From NCBI GenBank assembly GCA_050303335.1, contig JBNLBN010000026.1, forward strand, positions 1 to 15,654: a stretch of DNA of 15,654 nt, in the 5' to 3' direction. Shown one piece after another: positions 12,704 through 15,654 of this stretch. This DNA is from Bilamarchaeum sp050303335 (lineage in GTDB: Archaea > Micrarchaeota > Micrarchaeia > Anstonellales > Bilamarchaeaceae). Under the pieces are notes generated by a model, which saw nothing but the letters and a program-made list of their open reading frames with translations, searched no databases and had not been told where the DNA came from. The translations under genes were made by a program, and so were the position numbers. The stretch's first letter is position 1; each line of letters starts with the position of its first letter.

Positions 12704-13263
12704 CAACTTCCTCCAAATATCTTGTCAGAAATCTTCTTCCTGATTTCATCTCTCCTGTTGTCAAAGAGGGTCTCAAGAGTCATGTTGTAGAGCAGTTTCC
12801 CGTCCTGGGATTCGACAATAAGTCCGCCAAGGCCGTTGAGGTCCTCGACGACGTCTCCTCCCTTGACGAGTGCCTTGTCGCCCTTCACTACATGAATGGT
12901 GGACTTAGCTCCAAGTTCTGAAATGCCCGCTTTGGCAGCGCTTTCCATGAATTTCTTGTAGCCCGGCGTTTTCCTGACCGAGGCAAGCTTCTCGAACATG
13001 CTTTCCACTACGTTTTTGATAGCATCCTCTTTCGCCTCAGCCAGAATCCTCTTTGATTCCAGCCTTGCCCAGGCCATCCTTTCCCTGTTTTGGTCAGAGA
13101 GGTTCTTTTCAACCTCTTCCTCAGCCTGCTTCTTCAGGCTGTCAAGCCTGCTCTTCTCCTCTTCGAGCATCTTTTTGGATTTTTCTTCTGCTTCGTCCAA
13201 AATCTTCTTGGCATCGCCTTTGGCTTCGGAAAGAAGAGAGCTCTTAAGCTTCTCTATTCCCAT
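12703..13263 (-). CDS. atpE: A-type ATP synthase subunit E (peripheral stalk)
   Basis: This subunit pairs with H to form the peripheral stator stalk. The 186 aa comprise a long charged N-terminal coiled coil (residues about 1-90, rich in Lys, Glu, Ala and Ser, with KKILDEAEEKSKKMLEEEK) and a globular C-terminal domain containing GDVVEDLNGLGGLIVESQDGKLLYNMTLETLFDNRRDEIRKKI in overlapping parts, typical of the family. A longer frame from GTG 13287 lies within atpK. GGTGA (13268-13272) just before ATG 13263 decides the start. Confidence 0.94.
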   Translation of the reverse strand: MGIEKLKSSLLSEAKGDAKKILDEAEEKSKKMLEEEKSRLDSLKKQAEEEVEKNLSDQNRERMAWARLESKRILAEAKEDAIKNVVESMFEKLASVRKTPGYKKFMESAAKAGISELGAKSTIHVVKGDKALVKGGDVVEDLNGLGGLIVESQDGKLLYNMTLETLFDNRRDEIRKKISDKIFGGS

Positions 13264-13267
13264 TTCT

Positions 13268-13272
13268 TCACC
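13268..13272 (-). promoter_or_regulatory. Shine-Dalgarno GGTGA deciding the atpE start
   Basis: The minus strand reads GGTGA four bases before ATG 13263, just downstream in the transcript from the atpK stop. It argues against the GTG at 13287, which lies inside atpK. Confidence 0.6.
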
Positions 13273-13273
13273 T

Positions 13274-13534
13274 TTATGCGTGTGCACCTGAGATTGCCTG
13301 TACGAGGAAGAATGCCACTACGAAACCGAGCAGAGCAATGATTTCCGGCAGAGCGATATACAGAATCATCTTTGATTCAAGCTCCGGCCTTTCTGCTGCT
13401 GCGCCCATAGCTGCTGCACCAATGCTACCCTGTGACCAACCGGCTCCGATAGCACCTAAACCCATTGCGATTCCTGCTCCGATAGCCATAGCTCCTTCGG
13501 ATGTAAGGAAATTTCCTACTATTTCTTCTGCCAT
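13274..13534 (-). CDS. atpK: A-type ATP synthase subunit K (proteolipid, c-ring)
   Basis: The ion-carrying ring subunit. The 86 aa form a single hairpin of two membrane helices (about residues 14-45 and 56-80) joined by a polar loop AAAERPELESK. The ion-binding carboxylate is E64 in LPEIIALLGF, with Q35 in helix 1. Hydroxyl residues next to the Glu, common in Na+-binding rings, are absent (PEII), which hints at protons but does not prove it. GAGGTG (13544-13549), overlapping the atpI stop, precedes ATG 13534. An out-of-frame ATG lies 7 nt upstream of the start and is closer to the Shine-Dalgarno motif. Confidence 0.96.
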   Translation of the reverse strand: MAEEIVGNFLTSEGAMAIGAGIAMGLGAIGAGWSQGSIGAAAMGAAAERPELESKMILYIALPEIIALLGFVVAFFLVQAISGAHA

Positions 13535-13547
13535 ATTTCATAACACC

Positions 13548-15419
13548 TCATTTTTTATTGAGCGTAAACGGCGAGAACTTCTTACCCCCGCCGGTAATGA
13601 ATTTCGATCTGTATTCAAAGATATTGAGACGGCCCGCCTGCACCAGAGCTTCAAACATAGCGATCACGCAATTCACAACATGCAGTCCAAGGTATATCGG
13701 GATTATCGCAAGAGCAACTATTCCCATACCCGGCTGCGGCCTGATGAACTCGTTTATGATCTCTGCAAGGATGACACCAACTACGCCAATGACACCGATT
13801 CTCAGGTATGACAGGATGTTTCCTGCAAAACCTGGAAGCTCCACGAGCCCTGCAATGCTTTCTGTCGCGCCGATCACAATTACTGCAAGCACCACGAGCG
13901 CTGCTCCCGGTATTGTCATGTCCGCCTCAATATATCCGAGCGAATTCAGCGACATCAGGATGATAGCGCTAAGGAGCATGAGCCACCCGATTTTTGCAAA
14001 TGCGTGCTTCTTCGAATGGTTCCATTCGCTGATCACGCCGAGTATCAGCCCCACTCCGATGTGTGCAATTCCCACGAACAATGATATGAGGAGCAGAGTC
14101 CCGAGTTCTGATACCCTGTGGAATCCGGTGTAAAGGGGAGCAGCAAACAATACTATTCCGCTCCAGCTTTGGATCCACTCAGAGATCATGTAATGCGTGA
14201 GTCCTCCCCATTCGTCATATATGACACCGAAGACCATCGTCGGGATCGATCCTACGATCCAGATCATGGCAACATTGCGGAGAATCTCGTTGTGCGAATA
14301 TTTCTTCAGTATTGCATAAGATACGGCTGCTGAGATGAGTCCGTATATGAAGTCACCTACGATCATCCCGTAGATGATCGAAAGGAATATGAAGTATGTG
14401 AAAGTCGGATCTATCTCGCTGTATTTGGGAAACGAATAGCTTTTTGTAATGAATTCGAACGGGTTTACCGGTCCCTTGTTGTCAAGGACTGTCGGGGGAA
14501 CATCATGGTGGCTGTCTATCTCCACATTTTCGAGATACGCCTCATTGTATGAGGATACGAGTTTTTCTATTTCAGGATACTTGTCTGCCAGCACCCATCC
14601 CTCGAGGACGAATGCATACCTTGAATTGGAGAACCTTGATGTGATCTCAGCCCTTTCGGCTTCGATCTCGAATGTTGCGATGAGGTCCCTTACTTCCTGG
14701 ACGCTTTCATGGGAGATGTTCCTGATCCTGCCGTCGATTTCGCTTATCTTCTGAACAATGTTCTTTTTCTTCATCTCAATGTTGTTTATAGTCTCCTGCG
14801 GAGTGGTCACATAATCAGGGATCTCGAGCTCGCTGACACCTAATTCAAGGAGTATCTCCTCGACCTTCTCCAGGAATTTCTTCTCGAATATAATGAGTGC
14901 GATCCTTCCGCTTGTTATTACTGAGGAATGGGGATCAGCAGCCTCGATCTTGGATTTCAATGCCGTGATCTTGGCAGTCTCGCATACCTTGAAAGTAAGC
15001 GTCCTCGTCTCGCTCCTGCTGAAATCGAAGTCAAAGCCTGCAAGCTTCTCCATTGTCTTCTGCTGGCCTTCAAGCGTCTTGACCAGTTCCCTCTTCTCCG
15101 TCGCTTCCTTGTAGAGCTTCTTCAGTTCGGCATCAAGGGTGAATTTCTCCATTATCTTCTTTGCCTTTCCGATCTCGATAACCTGTGATGCCTCGGCATC
15201 GTCCTTTATCAGGGAATATGCAGTCCTGAGCTTCAGGAGATGTGCGGATATCACATCGAAAGAGTCAAGGGGCCTGCCTTCCTCGAGTCCGTCGTACGCT
15301 GTCTTGGTAATGTCCACGATCCCTGCCTTGTGGAGGGCGACGATCAGGTCTTCCACCTGGGACTTCAGTACGATTGCCCTGATCTTTTTCATTTCCTTGG
15401 GTTTCAACATGAGTATCAT
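13548..15419 (-). CDS. atpI: A-type ATP synthase subunit I (a-type stator)
   Basis: The 623-aa membrane subunit provides the ion half-channels and holds the peripheral stalks. Residues about 1-330 are cytoplasmic with coiled-coil stretches; about 340-615 hold seven or eight membrane helices. The essential arginine is R540 in NILSYLRIGVIG, matching the SYLRL motif of V-ATPase subunit a. The C-terminal QAGRLNIFEYRSKF is also conserved. ATG 15419 shares a base with the atpH stop (TGATG); ATG 15410 is an alternative. Neither has a clear Shine-Dalgarno motif, so coupling with atpH is likely. Confidence 0.96.
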   Translation of the reverse strand: MILMLKPKEMKKIRAIVLKSQVEDLIVALHKAGIVDITKTAYDGLEEGRPLDSFDVISAHLLKLRTAYSLIKDDAEASQVIEIGKAKKIMEKFTLDAELKKLYKEATEKRELVKTLEGQQKTMEKLAGFDFDFSRSETRTLTFKVCETAKITALKSKIEAADPHSSVITSGRIALIIFEKKFLEKVEEILLELGVSELEIPDYVTTPQETINNIEMKKKNIVQKISEIDGRIRNISHESVQEVRDLIATFEIEAERAEITSRFSNSRYAFVLEGWVLADKYPEIEKLVSSYNEAYLENVEIDSHHDVPPTVLDNKGPVNPFEFITKSYSFPKYSEIDPTFTYFIFLSIIYGMIVGDFIYGLISAAVSYAILKKYSHNEILRNVAMIWIVGSIPTMVFGVIYDEWGGLTHYMISEWIQSWSGIVLFAAPLYTGFHRVSELGTLLLISLFVGIAHIGVGLILGVISEWNHSKKHAFAKIGWLMLLSAIILMSLNSLGYIEADMTIPGAALVVLAVIVIGATESIAGLVELPGFAGNILSYLRIGVIGVVGVILAEIINEFIRPQPGMGIVALAIIPIYLGLHVVNCVIAMFEALVQAGRLNIFEYRSKFITGGGKKFSPFTLNKK

Positions 15420-15654
15420 CAGATGTTAAGGAATTCTTCAACCATCTTGGTTGCGAATTTATCATCAACCTTCTTGCTCTTTATGCTGGATCCTTCCTCA
15501 CGGGCTTTTTTCAGGATCTTCTCGACTTCGGACTCTATCTTCTTGCTGCCATCTTTCAGCTTCGCATTCTTGAATTTCAGTATCTCCTCGGAATTCTTCT
15601 TCTTTTCCTTCTGGGCAAGCTCCTTCGCCTCGATTATCCTGTTCTGGGCCTGCT
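15419..15654 (-). CDS. atpH: A-type ATP synthase subunit H, C-terminal fragment
   Basis: A reading frame enters from the right edge and ends at TGA 15419-15421, giving the last 77 residues. It is a highly charged alpha-helical coiled coil (RIIEAKELAQKEKKKNSEEI, then KKIESEVEKILKKAREEG) with the tail FATKMVEEFLNI. This suits AtpH, the peripheral stalk partner of E, which is first in archaeal operons of order H-I-K-E-C-F-A-B-D. The N-terminus and the operon promoter are outside the window. Confidence 0.85.
   Translation of the reverse strand, partial: QAQNRIIEAKELAQKEKKKNSEEILKFKNAKLKDGSKKIESEVEKILKKAREEGSSIKSKKVDDKFATKMVEEFLNI

Overview
The window is archaeal chromosome. The evidence is an A-type (archaeal/vacuolar-like) ATP synthase operon, a tRNA-Pro gene with an intron at position 37/38 that folds into a bulge-helix-bulge, and many start codons lying about 25-27 nt downstream of TATA-like box A elements (leaderless transcripts). 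The genome is compact: convergent genes overlap by 4 nt or lie 5 nt apart, and operon genes are coupled by stop/start overlaps. The phylum cannot be settled by eye. Pyruvate-dehydrogenase-type E1 plus lipoyl synthase and the tight packing would suit a Micrarchaeota-like or Thermoplasma-like lineage, but this is a guess.

Layout. 1-1873 (minus strand): an unrecognised 201-aa gene, then lipA (lipoyl synthase), then the N-terminus of a 2-oxoacid dehydrogenase E1 alpha subunit running off the left edge. This is a lipoate-dependent 2-oxoacid dehydrogenase locus. 1874-2142 is a very AT-rich divergent intergenic region with palindromes and phased T-runs. 2143-2502 (plus) is an unknown 119-aa gene that meets a convergent 51-aa gene (2499-2654, minus). 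2684-2833 is tRNA-Pro(CGG) with a 77-nt intron, followed by 2.6 copies of a 45-bp tandem repeat whose units fold as hairpins. 3004-3915 is ilvE (minus), divergent from a glutaredoxin (3967-4200, plus) across one shared TATA box. 4206-5027 is a membrane-anchored SIMPL/DUF541 protein (minus), divergent from the speD-speE polyamine operon (5134-6385, plus). 6382-7032 is a cytosolic ankyrin-repeat protein (minus).

7062-15654 (minus) is the ATP synthase operon, in transcription order atpH(partial)-I-K-E-C-F-A-B-D, then a small HEAT-like gene in the slot that atpG occupies in methanogen operons. AtpI and the AtpK ring form the membrane motor, A and B the catalytic head, D and F the central shaft, C the connector, and E and H the peripheral stalks. 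The operon promoter lies outside the window to the right.

First genes of transcripts tend to be leaderless with a box A about 26 nt upstream of ATG, whereas internal genes carry Shine-Dalgarno motifs of the GGAGG/GAGGTGA/GGTGATC type. Many start codons below were chosen on that basis. No mobile element, CRISPR array or intein was seen.
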